Below, in pieces: positions 53,638 through 63,500 of a DNA stretch of 64,000 nt (the first letter of the stretch is position 1; the number at the start of each line of letters is the position of its first letter). Location: the NCBI RefSeq assembly GCF_004519315.1, contig NZ_SOZE01000007.1, positions 155,154 through 219,153 on the forward strand, in the 5' to 3' direction. The notes under the pieces are model-generated. The model was not told the DNA's origin, made no database searches, and saw only the letters and a program-made list of their open reading frames with translations. Position numbers and translations under genes: made by a program. The stretch is from Mucilaginibacter psychrotolerans. GTDB lineage: Bacteria > Bacteroidota > Bacteroidia > Sphingobacteriales > Sphingobacteriaceae.

Positions 53638-55287
53638 TTATCTGGCTTTGTAAGGTTTTGGTTTTTTAACCGGCAGGTGCGGTTTGCCTTCGGGGTGTAT
53701 CTCAGGCGCGCCAACCATGGTCATGGCGCAACGGAAACCAACCTCGGCGCTGCTTTCGTCCTCATCCATAAAACGGCGGGTTGCCGGGTTCATCCAAAAC
53801 GCCAGGTCATTCCACGATCCGCCTTTAAATATCTTCGAGTGGTCGTTAACCAGTGTAGTGGTACCGTACAGGGCAACATTCACCGAGTCGGCCGCACCGC
53901 GAAAATCGGGGTTGTAAGCTTTGCCGCTGTATTTGATGGTATTTGGCGTAGTCAATGGCACGGTAGCACCTGTGCCGGGGGCTGGGTTGCCACCCGCAAC
54001 ACCACCGCCATTTAGGCCCTGCTGCTGCGCTATCATGTCGCTGTATTTTTGTTTTTTGTTAGAACGCGCCGGGTCTTTAATAGGGCGACCGTATTTGTCT
54101 TTAGCATAAAGTCCCTTAGCCGGATCGGCAAGGCGCTTATTGGTAAATTCGTTACCACGGAACGGGTTGAAATCTTCCACCTCATCAAACGATGTCTGGC
54201 GGTAAGTATCGGCTACCCATTCGTTTACGTTGCCGGCCATATTGTACAAGCCAAAATCGTTAGGCTCGTATGAACGTACTGGTGCTGTAATATCTGCCTT
54301 ATCGTTCAAGCCACCGCCAACACCCGCGTTATCGCCGGCGCCACGTTTAAAGTTGGCTAATATCAAACCACGTGTTTTGCGGTTAGGTGAGCGTACACCA
54401 AGGCCGTTCCACGGGTAAACTTTACCATCGTTGATGTTTTCGAATTCGGTGTTACCTGCAAGCGATAATGCTGCGTATTCCCACTCCGCTTCAGATGGCA
54501 GGCGGTAGCCTTGTTTCAAAACACCATCCTCAATGCGTACGGGCCTGCGCGGACCACCTTTGCCGTTACCGGCTGCTGCGTTGGGGTTGATATCCTTTGG
54601 CATGTTCTTGCCATCTATACCGGCACCGCGTATCTGGCCGTTTAAGTAAATATCGGTATTGAAAGGATCTTTCAAGCCAGGGCCACCGGTAGTCGCACCT
54701 TTTTTGCCTGCAGCTTGTTTCCAGCTGGTCATGTACTGGTTCTCGCGTAGTATATTCTCGTTAGTACGGTCGGTGCGCCAAACGCAGTAATCCTGCACCT
54801 GATCCCAGCTAACACCCACCACAGGGTAATCCTGAAAAGCGGGGTGGCGCAGGTAATTCTCTACGTAGGGCTCGTTGTATGATAATGGTTTGCGCCACAC
54901 CAGGGTATCGGGCAGGGCGTTATAGTATAATTCGCCATCGTTGGGGAACGTAATGTTTATCCAGTGCAGATAATCAAGCCAGTCCTGGTTGCTTACCTCG
55001 GTCTCGTCCATATAAAACGATGGCACGGTAACTCTGCGGCGTATGTTATTGTAATCATAGGTAACGTCCTGATCGGCACTGCCGCCCAAAACAAAAGTAC
55101 CGCCTTCTATGGGTACCAGGCCCGGGCCCGGGGTAGGATGTGTTTGCTTAAAACGCAGGTAACCTCCGTTGCTACGGTCGTTATAGGTCATCCCCGTTTT
55201 TTGCGATTGTGGTTTATTACCGCAGCTGCTCAGCAATGTGCCTAAACCCAACAACACTAAAGCAGTATTAGTAAAAAGTGGTTTCAT
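53638..55287 (-). CDS. gldJ: Gliding motility lipoprotein GldJ
   Basis: The 549-residue lipoprotein has Cys22 in LLSSC. A formylglycine-generating-enzyme-like (SUMF1) domain runs from about residue 58 (VPIEGGTFVLGGS, FYMDETEVSNQDWLDYL) to the end (SKIFKGGSWND, FMDEDESSAEVGFRCAM), with an insertion around 385-450 rich in Gly, Asn and Pro. It follows GldJ rather than GldK in its N-terminal text. GldJ is an outer membrane lipoprotein needed for gliding and for stability of the type IX motor and its partner GldK. It is transcribed divergently from porV across a 216-base gap. Confidence 0.9.
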   Translation of the reverse strand: MKPLFTNTALVLLGLGTLLSSCGNKPQSQKTGMTYNDRSNGGYLRFKQTHPTPGPGLVPIEGGTFVLGGSADQDVTYDYNNIRRRVTVPSFYMDETEVSNQDWLDYLHWINITFPNDGELYYNALPDTLVWRKPLSYNEPYVENYLRHPAFQDYPVVGVSWDQVQDYCVWRTDRTNENILRENQYMTSWKQAAGKKGATTGGPGLKDPFNTDIYLNGQIRGAGIDGKNMPKDINPNAAAGNGKGGPRRPVRIEDGVLKQGYRLPSEAEWEYAALSLAGNTEFENINDGKVYPWNGLGVRSPNRKTRGLILANFKRGAGDNAGVGGGLNDKADITAPVRSYEPNDFGLYNMAGNVNEWVADTYRQTSFDEVEDFNPFRGNEFTNKRLADPAKGLYAKDKYGRPIKDPARSNKKQKYSDMIAQQQGLNGGGVAGGNPAPGTGATVPLTTPNTIKYSGKAYNPDFRGAADSVNVALYGTTTLVNDHSKIFKGGSWNDLAFWMNPATRRFMDEDESSAEVGFRCAMTMVGAPEIHPEGKPHLPVKKPKPYKAR

Positions 55288-55503
55288 ACTTTACAAAATA
55301 TCTATTTGGAGGTAAATCTAATAAAAATCAACAATAAAACGGCGCAATAAACATCAATTTTAAAATCGATGCCTAAATACTAATCGTTTAAACGGATTAA
55401 TTATTTGTTGAGTTACAATAATTTGATGTATTATTGGTTTTAACCCAAACGCTTAACGAAACCTTAGTTTTATTATTTTAAATATTAGAACTAAATTGCA
55501 CCG

Positions 55504-56664
55504 ATGAAGTATCTGTACACTAAGAGATTTGCTATATACGTATCATTAATGCTTCCGGTAGTGGCTTCGGCACAAACAGGTACCGATGGCAGCATCAATA
55601 GGTCTACGGCCGTACCCTTCCTTAATATAACGCCGGATTCGCGTTCGGGAGCTATGGGCGAGGCGGGGGTGGCCCTTTCGCCAGATGTAAATGCCAATTA
55701 CTGGAACCCCGCCAAGCTTGCCTTTATGGAAACCAGTAACGATATCGCTTTATCGTACAGCCCCTGGCTGCGCCATTTAGTGCCCGATATTAACCTGGCT
55801 TATTTGAGCTTTGCACACAAAATTGATGACCGCAACACCTTCGGCGCATCGTTGCGTTACTTTAACCTGGGTAGCATACAATTGATAGATAGAGACCAGA
55901 ACGACCAGGGCACTTATAAACCAAGCGAATTCTCCCTGGATGCCTCTTTTGCGCGCAAGTTTGGCAACAATTTCTCGCTCGGCTTAACTATGCGGTATAT
56001 CAATTCCAATTTCGATAACGCTGCATTCGTATCCGGCGGAAACACGGTACAAAACAAGGCGGGTAATGCTATATCCGCAGGGGTATCGTTATACTATAAA
56101 AAGGATTATGGCGATAGCTCTACCTTCGCCTTTGGCGCAAACATATCCAATATCGGTTCTAAAATTGCTTACAGCGATGCGGGTGCCAAATACTTCCTGC
56201 CGGCCAATTTAAAGCTTGGTGTTGCCAATACCTGGCGACTGGATGATGCGAGCAAAATTACCGCCACGCTAGATTTTAATAAGCTTTTGGTACCTACCCC
56301 GCCATTGCGCGATAGCGATGGCAACATCACATCAGGCAAAGACGACGATGTTTCGGTACCAGCAGGCATATTTCAATCATTTGGCGATGCGCCCGGCGGC
56401 TTTAGCGAAGAACTGAAAGAAATTTCCTTATCGCCCGGGCTGGAGTATTGGTATAATAACCTGATAGCTTTGCGCGCCGGTTATTTTTACGGCAACCCCA
56501 GTAAGGGCACACAACGCTATGCTACCTTTGGCGTAGGGCTTAAATACCAGGCATTTACTTTCGATTTTGCTTATTTGGCAGCCAGCCAGCAAAGCAGTCC
56601 GCTGGCTAATACCCTTCGTTTCACTTTATCGGCCAGCTTTGGCGGTACCCGCTCTTTAAAATAA
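55504..56664 (+). CDS. porV: Type IX secretion outer membrane protein PorV (LptO)
   Basis: The 386-residue protein has a signal peptide (about 1-23, ending VASAQ) and a FadL-like barrel beginning with TAVPFLNITPDSRSGAMGEAGVALSPDVNANYWNPAKLAF, a strong PorV marker. Strands such as NTFGASLRYFNLGSIQLID follow, ending in LRFTLSASFGG near the C-terminus. PorV shuttles secreted cargo from the SprA translocon to the attachment complex. In many Bacteroidota porU precedes porV; here the neighbour is gldJ on the opposite strand and no porU is present. ispF follows after two bases. Confidence 0.93.
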   Translation: MKYLYTKRFAIYVSLMLPVVASAQTGTDGSINRSTAVPFLNITPDSRSGAMGEAGVALSPDVNANYWNPAKLAFMETSNDIALSYSPWLRHLVPDINLAYLSFAHKIDDRNTFGASLRYFNLGSIQLIDRDQNDQGTYKPSEFSLDASFARKFGNNFSLGLTMRYINSNFDNAAFVSGGNTVQNKAGNAISAGVSLYYKKDYGDSSTFAFGANISNIGSKIAYSDAGAKYFLPANLKLGVANTWRLDDASKITATLDFNKLLVPTPPLRDSDGNITSGKDDDVSVPAGIFQSFGDAPGGFSEELKEISLSPGLEYWYNNLIALRAGYFYGNPSKGTQRYATFGVGLKYQAFTFDFAYLAASQQSSPLANTLRFTLSASFGGTRSLK

Positions 56665-56666
56665 TA

Positions 56667-57149
56667 ATGGCTAAAATAAAAGTAGGTTTTGGTTTTGATG
56701 TGCACCAACTGAAAGCACAACATCCCTTTATATTGGGCGGTGTAAACCTGGAGCATACCAGTGGTGCCTACGGCCACTCTGATGCGGATGTATTGCTGCA
56801 CGCTATTTGCGATGCCCTTTTAGGCGCGGCTAACCTGCGCGACATCGGTTTCCATTTCTCTAATAAAGACGACCGCTGGAAAGGTATCAGCAGCCTGATA
56901 TTATTACAGCACGTGGTAGCCTTATTAGCCGAAAAAAATTGGCAGATAGGTAATATAGATGCCATGGTATGCCTGGAAGCGCCAAAAATAAACCCACACA
57001 TCCCCACCATGCAGGCCAACATTGCCAAAGCAGCGGGCATTGATGTAGAGGATATCTCCATAAAAGCTACCACCAACGAAACCCTTGGCTTTATAGGCCG
57101 CGAAGAAGGCGTTGTAGCTTATGCAGTGTGTTTGATAGAGCGCGTTTAG
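56667..57149 (+). CDS. ispF: 2-C-methyl-D-erythritol 2,4-cyclodiphosphate synthase
   Basis: The 160-residue enzyme has the metal site FGFDVHQL with Asp and His, GHSDADVLLHAICDALLGAA and the signature loop IKATTNETLGFIGREEGVVAYAVCLI. It forms the cyclodiphosphate in the MEP pathway to isoprenoids. Co-transcription with porV (two-base gap) is an arrangement also known in Porphyromonas. Short dispersed repeats follow the stop. Confidence 0.97.
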   Translation: MAKIKVGFGFDVHQLKAQHPFILGGVNLEHTSGAYGHSDADVLLHAICDALLGAANLRDIGFHFSNKDDRWKGISSLILLQHVVALLAEKNWQIGNIDAMVCLEAPKINPHIPTMQANIAKAAGIDVEDISIKATTNETLGFIGREEGVVAYAVCLIERV

Positions 57150-57154
57150 ATGTA

Positions 57155-57215
57155 CAGATTATAGATATGCAGCCGATAGAATAGATGTGCAGATTTCAAA
57201 TGTGCAGGTGTGCAG
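57155..57215. repeat. Second cluster of 'ATGTGCAGAT' repeat units
   Basis: Units such as GATGTGCAGATTTCAAATGT and GTGTGCAGATG match those at 13151-13345. The cluster lies between convergent ispF and the radical SAM gene and is non-coding. Confidence 0.65.
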
Positions 57216-57249
57216 ATGCTGGAAATGACTAAGCATAAATCATCTCACA

Positions 57250-58212
57250 TCAAATCTTACTTCCCTGCACTACGCCGCGGGTTAGTATCTTTTGGTCGAT
57301 ATAGTATTGTATCTCTGATTTTTTGAGGCCCCAGTTAGGTGCGATAAGCAGTTCGCGGTCGCTCAGGCCGAAGAGGCGCTGGATAATGATATCCGGGCGC
57401 ACCAAGGGTAGCAGTTCGCATAAAAACTCGGCATATTCATCTAGCCCAAAAAGCTTGAATGGCTCGCGTTTGTACTTTACGCCCATTACGCTACCCTCTA
57501 CAATATGCAGGTGGTGAAACTTCACAAATTTTATCTGTGCGTGTCGGTTTATCTCGTCGGCATATTTCAGCATCATCTCCTTAGTTTCCCAGGGGAAACC
57601 GAAGATAGTGTGCACGCAAACATCCAGTTTAGTGTTCTCGGTGAGTTTAAGAGCCTTTAGCAATTCATCGTGACTGCAGCCACGATTTATCTGGCTAAGG
57701 GTTTCATCGTAAATGCTTTCCATACCCATCTCCAGGTCCACATCAAAGCGGTCAGTATAGCTTTCCAGCAATGCGATTTTCTCGGCATCGATACAATCGG
57801 GCCGGGTGCCAACGCTTAGGCCCACGATGTCTTCGGTGCCGTAGCTCAGCGCCTCGTCGTATAGCATCTTTAAATAATGCGCGGGGGCGTAAGTATTTGT
57901 ATTAGGCTGAAAGTAAATAATGAATTTATCGGCTTTGTTGCCATTGCGGGCGCGCTCCATACCCTGCATTACCTGCTCGCGCACGGTTGGTGCATTGCGA
58001 CTAACAGATGGCGTGAACGAATCTACATTGCAATACGTACAGCCGCCGTAGCCTTTGCTGCCATCGCGGTTGGGGCAAGTAAAGCCACCATCAACAATAA
58101 CCTTAAACACGCGGTGACCCTTGTACTTCTCCTTTAGCCAAGGGCCGTAGTTGTTGTAGCCCTTTTCCCAGGGAGATTCGGTTTGTGGTATTTGAGGTTC
58201 TGTTACTTGCAT
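57250..58212 (-). CDS. Radical SAM protein, TIGR01212 / YhcC family
   Basis: The start is ATG 58212, giving 320 residues; the upstream frame extension crosses a perfect -7 promoter box. The radical SAM cysteines are in the family-specific spacing CPNRDGSKGYGGCTYC. Other YhcC-family text is YNNYGPWLKEKYKGHRVFKV, KFIIYFQPNTNTYAPAHYLK, VGLSVGTRPDCIDAEKI, DLEMGMESIYDETLSQINRGCS, and KFHHLHIVEGSVM. Function is not established; E. coli YhcC is an orphan radical SAM enzyme, and Elp3-like relatives modify tRNA. Confidence 0.9.
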   Translation of the reverse strand: MQVTEPQIPQTESPWEKGYNNYGPWLKEKYKGHRVFKVIVDGGFTCPNRDGSKGYGGCTYCNVDSFTPSVSRNAPTVREQVMQGMERARNGNKADKFIIYFQPNTNTYAPAHYLKMLYDEALSYGTEDIVGLSVGTRPDCIDAEKIALLESYTDRFDVDLEMGMESIYDETLSQINRGCSHDELLKALKLTENTKLDVCVHTIFGFPWETKEMMLKYADEINRHAQIKFVKFHHLHIVEGSVMGVKYKREPFKLFGLDEYAEFLCELLPLVRPDIIIQRLFGLSDRELLIAPNWGLKKSEIQYYIDQKILTRGVVQGSKI

Positions 58213-58217
58213 TCCTG

Positions 58218-58225
58218 CAAAGGTA
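58218..58225 (-). promoter_or_regulatory. -7 box directly upstream of the radical SAM gene
   Basis: On the minus strand TACCTTTG is a perfect TAnnTTTG box only five bases before the ATG. Transcription would start at or very near the start codon, giving a leaderless or nearly leaderless message. No clear -33 TTG is seen. Confidence 0.5.
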
Positions 58226-58266
58226 CAAAATAATTGGTTTTGGCCGGTTTGGCCGTCCACAGCCTA

Positions 58267-59373
58267 TTACAATGGATGTGCCGCAGCAATTTCTTCCGCT
58301 TTGCGCGAGCCTAAGTAATAAGCAGTTATTAGTTTTCGCAACGGCTTTTCCACCGCCAGGTGCACTAAGCTACTGAAACAAATAAGTGCAATGGTGTAGT
58401 TGAACAGGCTTGCAAATGATGTTACCTGCTGAATGTAACGCGTGTAAAACACATATACGGGGTATTGCACAATATACATACAGTAGCTTATCTCGCCTAA
58501 AAACACGCATGCCCCCCCGGTAACAAACCTCGCCTGCTTTTTGGTGAAGCTGGTTATGGCCAGTATAAACACAAAATAAACAGGTGCCAAAATCCCCCCT
58601 TTTAATAAGGCCGAACCATTGGGCGCATAGTATTTGGCCAATACTATTATAGCCAACGAGGCAATGCCGGCTATGAAGTTATTGCGGCCGCGTGTAAAAA
58701 ACGCAATGCTGTTTTCTAAAAAACACTTGCCTGCCAATACCCCGAACAAGAAGGTTGATATCAGAAATAATGGGTTTAAATAAAGAGCAACCACAAGCTT
58801 TTTTTCTACTGAGGGAAGGTCGGCCTTTACCGATACCGACAGCATGTAGGTGGCAAAAACAGCCGCAAAATAATACAGCCATACCAACCTGGGAAATGCC
58901 TGGCGACTGGCGCGAAGGTATTGCGCAATAAAGGGGAAAAACAAGTAGAAGAAAAACTCGCAGGAAACCGACCAGCCAGGGTAATTGAACGAGCCAGCGT
59001 ACAGCCAGCGCTGTATACCGACCACCTCGAAAGGCAGACGGTATTTAACAGATGGCGTATCGATGGCTTTTATACCGTAATGAAAAGCCGCCAGTAGTAG
59101 CAAGGCAAGTATATACAGCGGATAAATACGCGCCACCCGCTTTATGTAAAAATCTTTTTTATTGAATTGGCTTTGCTTGTTACTAAAAAAGCGGGCATTG
59201 GAAACCGTTAGCACAAAGCCCGAAATAAAGAAGAAGAGGTTAACAGCCTCGCCCCCATTCTTTATCAGGAAGGTGATATGTTGCTGCAGCCCAGCGGGGG
59301 TATAATGGAACAGTACCACCACAAGTGCCGCAAAAAACCTGATAATATATAAAGTATTGGTATCTCTCTCCAT
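58267..59373 (-). CDS. Acyltransferase 3 family (OafA/NolL-like) membrane protein
   Basis: The 368-residue protein has about ten hydrophobic helices and the family opening RDTNTLYIIRFFAALVVVLFHY with the key His, then NLFFFISGFVLTVS, IYPLYILALLLL, SVSCEFFFYLFFPF, and FLGEISYCMYIVQYPVYVFY. Such enzymes move acyl groups, often acetyl, onto surface polysaccharides or peptidoglycan. There is no linked glycosyltransferase, so the acceptor is unknown. Confidence 0.9.
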   Translation of the reverse strand: MERDTNTLYIIRFFAALVVVLFHYTPAGLQQHITFLIKNGGEAVNLFFFISGFVLTVSNARFFSNKQSQFNKKDFYIKRVARIYPLYILALLLLAAFHYGIKAIDTPSVKYRLPFEVVGIQRWLYAGSFNYPGWSVSCEFFFYLFFPFIAQYLRASRQAFPRLVWLYYFAAVFATYMLSVSVKADLPSVEKKLVVALYLNPLFLISTFLFGVLAGKCFLENSIAFFTRGRNNFIAGIASLAIIVLAKYYAPNGSALLKGGILAPVYFVFILAITSFTKKQARFVTGGACVFLGEISYCMYIVQYPVYVFYTRYIQQVTSFASLFNYTIALICFSSLVHLAVEKPLRKLITAYYLGSRKAEEIAAAHPL

Positions 59374-59541
59374 TAATGCACACTAAGTAGCATAAAAAAA
59401 ATCGGATAATCAATGCTTGCGCAATGGAAAAGCAGTGTTTAAACCTAAAACGAGTCTTTAAATCCGGCTAAAGCCAACAATCGTTTGCCAATACCAATGT
59501 ATTTATCAAATTTTGGAGTATATCATTTTAGCATTGCTCTC

Positions 59542-59934
59542 ATGAAAATTACCGTATTGATCTCGCGCCTGTTGCTGGGTGCCTTATACCTCGTGTTCGG
59601 CCTTGATTATTTCCTGCATTTCATCCCCTATCAGCCGCCATTGCATCCGGGCGCGGCGGGCGTATTCAAAGCAGGCCTGGTGGCCGCAGGCTATTTTTAT
59701 CCCATGCAAAAAACGATACAGGTACTGGGCGGGCTTTCGCTTTTGATCAATCGCTATGCGCCGCTATCGGCGGTGGTACTGTTCCCTATCAGTTTGAATG
59801 TTTTCCTGTTCCATACCCTATTGGCGCCAGAGGCGTGGCAAATGGGCGCAATTTTGCTGTTACCCAACCTGCTTTTGGGCTGGGGGTATTGGAAATATTA
59901 TAAAAGCATGTTTATACAAAAGGCAGCGGCCTGA
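59542..59934 (+). CDS. DoxX-like four-helix membrane protein
   Basis: The start is ATG 59542 (130 residues) rather than the in-frame ATG at 59485, because the hydrophobic DoxX-like helix begins here. Four membrane segments are evident, with the early text VLISRLLLGALYLVFGLDYFLHFIP typical of the DoxX/DUF4267-like group, and the last near NLLLGWGYWKYY. Function unknown; some members act in redox or quinone-linked processes. The gene ends within a hairpin terminator. Confidence 0.8.
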   Translation: MKITVLISRLLLGALYLVFGLDYFLHFIPYQPPLHPGAAGVFKAGLVAAGYFYPMQKTIQVLGGLSLLINRYAPLSAVVLFPISLNVFLFHTLLAPEAWQMGAILLLPNLLLGWGYWKYYKSMFIQKAAA

Positions 59935-59950
59935 TGACCACTGCCTTTTT
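59919..59950 (+). terminator. Terminator overlapping the DoxX-like stop
   Basis: AAAAGGCAG pairs with CTGCCTTTTT around a 13-base loop that includes the TGA stop. The T tract follows directly. Confidence 0.75.
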
Positions 59951-60073
59951 GCATTTTGTTACTTTTGCGCGCGCTATTCCTCGCCAGCCTTAATCATCTT
60001 CACTGGAAAAGCGTTTGCAATAGTAACGGGGCATTCATGTTGCGATATAGGTGTTTAGGATGTAGGGTTGAAT

Positions 60074-60415
60074 TTATCGGGCCGCGCTACGGTGTAACAG
60101 GTAATGCTGACCGTGGCTATCACTATAAACATTTACGAACAGCCAGCCTTTTAGGGCCATATAGTTAAGTGCTTCTACCACCGAGCCAAAGTTTAAAGGG
60201 CGGCCACGCTCATCTGTAATTCTATTATCTATAGCAACGCCAGGTTTACCGTAATCGGCCTCCAGTTCTATACGGCTGCTGAACACTTTGCCAACGGGCA
60301 TCACGGCGCAATAGGCTTCAACAGTTTTAACAGTATCGGTACGCAGGGCATCGGTTTGTGCAATAGCTAAGAAAGGCAGCATTGCCATTGAGGATAAAAG
60401 TAACAGGTTTTTCAT
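60074..60415 (-). CDS. Small secreted hypothetical protein
   Basis: The start is ATG 60415, giving 113 residues; the GTG six bases upstream is not needed. A signal peptide (MKNLLLLSSMAMLPFLAIA) is followed by a compact domain: VEAYCAVMPVGKVFSSRIELEADYG, RITDERGRPLNFGSVVEALNYMALKGWLFVNVYSD. The segment VVEALNYMALKGWLFV recalls small Bacteroidota proteins of unknown function. I recognise no named family. It converges with the DoxX-like gene and is divergent from icmF. Confidence 0.75.
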   Translation of the reverse strand: MKNLLLLSSMAMLPFLAIAQTDALRTDTVKTVEAYCAVMPVGKVFSSRIELEADYGKPGVAIDNRITDERGRPLNFGSVVEALNYMALKGWLFVNVYSDSHGQHYLLHRSAAR

Positions 60416-60529
60416 AGGCACAACAGTTGCTGTTTTGTTGTTAGAGCGACTGCCTGCAAATAGGTTTAACGGGTATTGAAAATAAATTCCGTGGGAGATT
60501 GCTTTGCGTTTTTATTATGCACGCATAGT

Positions 60530-60559
60530 TTTTGCCTCGGCAAAATTTGACTAATTTTA
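60530..60559 (+). promoter_or_regulatory. Candidate promoter and operator-like palindrome before icmF
   Basis: TTTG at 60531-60534 is followed after 17 bases by TAATTTTA (60552-60559), a 7/8 match to the -7 box. A perfect palindrome, TTTTGCC-TC-GGCAAAA (60530-60545), overlaps the -33 region and could be a regulator site. Confidence 0.35.
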
Positions 60560-60580
60560 CCTGCAAACCAATTGCCCTGC

Positions 60581-63500
60581 ATGGAAAGCATAGCGCCGTA
60601 TAAATCTCAGCATAAGATCCGTTTCGTAACTGCCGCCTCGCTTTTTGATGGGCACGATGCCACCATTAACATCATGCGCCGCATTTTGCAAAGCACCGGT
60701 GCCGAGGTGATACACCTTGGCCATAACCGTAGCGTAGATGAGGTGGTGAACTGTGCTATACAGGAAGACGTACAGGGCATTGCGCTCACCAGCTACCAGG
60801 GCGGCCACGTAGAGTACTTTAAATACATGCGCGACTTGCTTAACGAGCGTGGCGCACAGCATATCAAGATTTTCGGTGGTGGTGGCGGCGTGTTTTTGCC
60901 GCACGAGATTACCGAACTACACGCCTACGGTATCAGTCGTATTTACACGCCCGATGATGGCCGCACCATGGGCCTGCAAGGCATGATAAACGATATGATG
61001 CAGGCTTGTGATTTTGACCTTAGCGAAAAAGTTGAAGTGGCAGAAGCGGTAGCAGGCGACCCCAGGTCGATTGCCAAGCTCATAACTACAGCCGAAAACG
61101 GTAAGGCAATACAACTGCCAACTGCAACTGCTACCGCCACTAATACCCCAGTCCTCGGCATTACAGGTACGGGCGGCTCGGGCAAGTCGTCTCTGATAGA
61201 TGAATTCGTGCGCCGGTTTTTGATAGAAACGGATAAAACGCTGGCCATTATCTCGGTAGATCCTTCTAAAAGAAAAACGGGTGGCGCGTTATTGGGCGAC
61301 AGGATACGGATGAACGCCATCAATAATCCGCGTATTTATATGCGCTCGCTGGCTACGCGGCAGGTTAACCTCGCTTTAAGCAAGCATGTACAGGAGGCCA
61401 TAGATATTTGCAAAGCGGCGGGCTACGATATGGTTATTGTGGAGACCTCCGGCATCGGACAATCAGACACGATGATTACCGACTACTGCGATTTATCTTT
61501 ATATGTGATGACTCCCGAATTCGGTGCAGCTACCCAGCTGGAAAAAATTGATATGCTGGATTTTGCCGACCTGGTGGCCCTCAACAAATTCGATAAGCGC
61601 GGCGCTTTAGACGCCATCCGCGATGTGCAGAAGCAATATAAGCGCAATCATGTGCTATTTGATGCCAAAGACGAAGACCTGCCCGTTTACGGAACCATGG
61701 CCTCACAATTTAACGACCCGGGCATGAACACGCTTTTTGTAGCGATCATGAAAACGGTACAGGCTAAAACGAGTGTTGATCTTTTAAAGAATCAAGAGTC
61801 GAGAATTAAGAACCAAGAAAACGAATCGGAGAAAATCTATATCATCCCGCCGGATAGGATACGTTACCTGGCAGAAATTGCCGAAAGCAGCGCCACTTAC
61901 ACCGAATGGGTGAATGAGCAATGCAAGATAGCGCAGCAGCTATTTCAGGTTCAAGGAACTATGGATCTGTTGACGGAACACACCCCTAACCCCTCTCAAG
62001 AGGGAAACAAAATAGTAGAGACACAATATTTTGTGTCTCCCACAATGCAAGGTATCGAGACGCAAAATATTGCGACTCTACGGGACATTTACACCCACCT
62101 CGAAAGCCACCTGCACCCGGATTGCAAACGTCTTTTAAAGGAATGGCCCGCAACTGTTGCTAAATACAAAGCAGAAAACTTCATCTATAAAGTACGCGAT
62201 AAGGAAATAAAACAACCTTTATTTTACACCTCACTCTCACAACTCAGCATCCCCAAGATCTCCCTGCCCAAATACGAGGCATGGGGCGATATTCTGCGCT
62301 GGCTCCTTACCGAGAATGTCCCCGGTGAATTTCCTTACGCGGCAGGCGTATTCCCGCTAAAGCGCGAAGGCGAAGACCCTACCCGCATGTTTGCCGGCGA
62401 GGGCGGCCCCGAGCGCACTAACAAGCGCTTCCACTATTTATCGCTGGGGCAGCCCGCACACAGATTATCCACAGCTTTCGATTCGGTTACGCTGTATGGG
62501 GAAGACCCGCACATCCGCCCGGACATCTACGGCAAAATAGGCAACTCGGGCGTAAGCATTGCCACGCTGGATGATGCCAAAAAACTTTACTCAGGTTTCG
62601 ATCTATGCCATGCCAGCACCTCCGTAAGCATGACCATCAACGGACCAGCTCCAATGCTCCTCGGCTTTTTTATGAACGCCGCCATCGATCAACAATGCGA
62701 AAAATATATCGCCGAAAACAAACTGGAGCATTTGGTGGAAGCGAAGTATAAGGAGTTGTACGATGATAAAAATCTAATCCGTCCTCAATATCAGGGGGGC
62801 GACTTGCCTGCCGGAAATAGTGGTTTAGGTTTAATGCTCCTCGGCCTCACCGGCGACCAAATCCTCCCTCCAGATGTTTATGAAAAGATAAAAGCGTACG
62901 CCATTGCCACTGTGCGCGGTACGGTGCAGGCGGATATTTTAAAGGAGGACCAGGCGCAGAACACCTGCATCTTCAGTACCGAATTTGCGCTGCGGATGAT
63001 GGGCGATATACAGCAGTACTTCATTAAGGAAAAAGTTCGGAATTTTTATTCGGTATCTATTTCGGGTTATCACATCGCAGAGGCAGGTGCAAATCCGATT
63101 ACCCAACTCGCCTTTACGCTGAGTAATGGCTTTACTTACGTAGAATATTACCTCAGCCGGGGTATGCACATTGATGATTTTGCGCCCAACCTTTCGTTCT
63201 TCTTCAGCAACGGCATCGACCCGGAATATTCCGTTATCGGCAGGGTGGCGAGGCGCATCTGGGCGAAGGCTATCAAAAATAAATATAAGGGGAACGACAG
63301 GTCGCAAAAGCTGAAGTACCATATCCAAACCAGCGGACGCTCGCTGCATGCGCAGGAGATTGATTTCAACGATATCCGCACCACGCTACAGGCCCTGTAT
63401 GCTATTTATGATAACTGCAATTCGCTGCATACCAATGCATACGACGAGGCGATAACCACGCCAACGGAAGAATCTGTCCGCAGGGCAATGGCGATACAGC

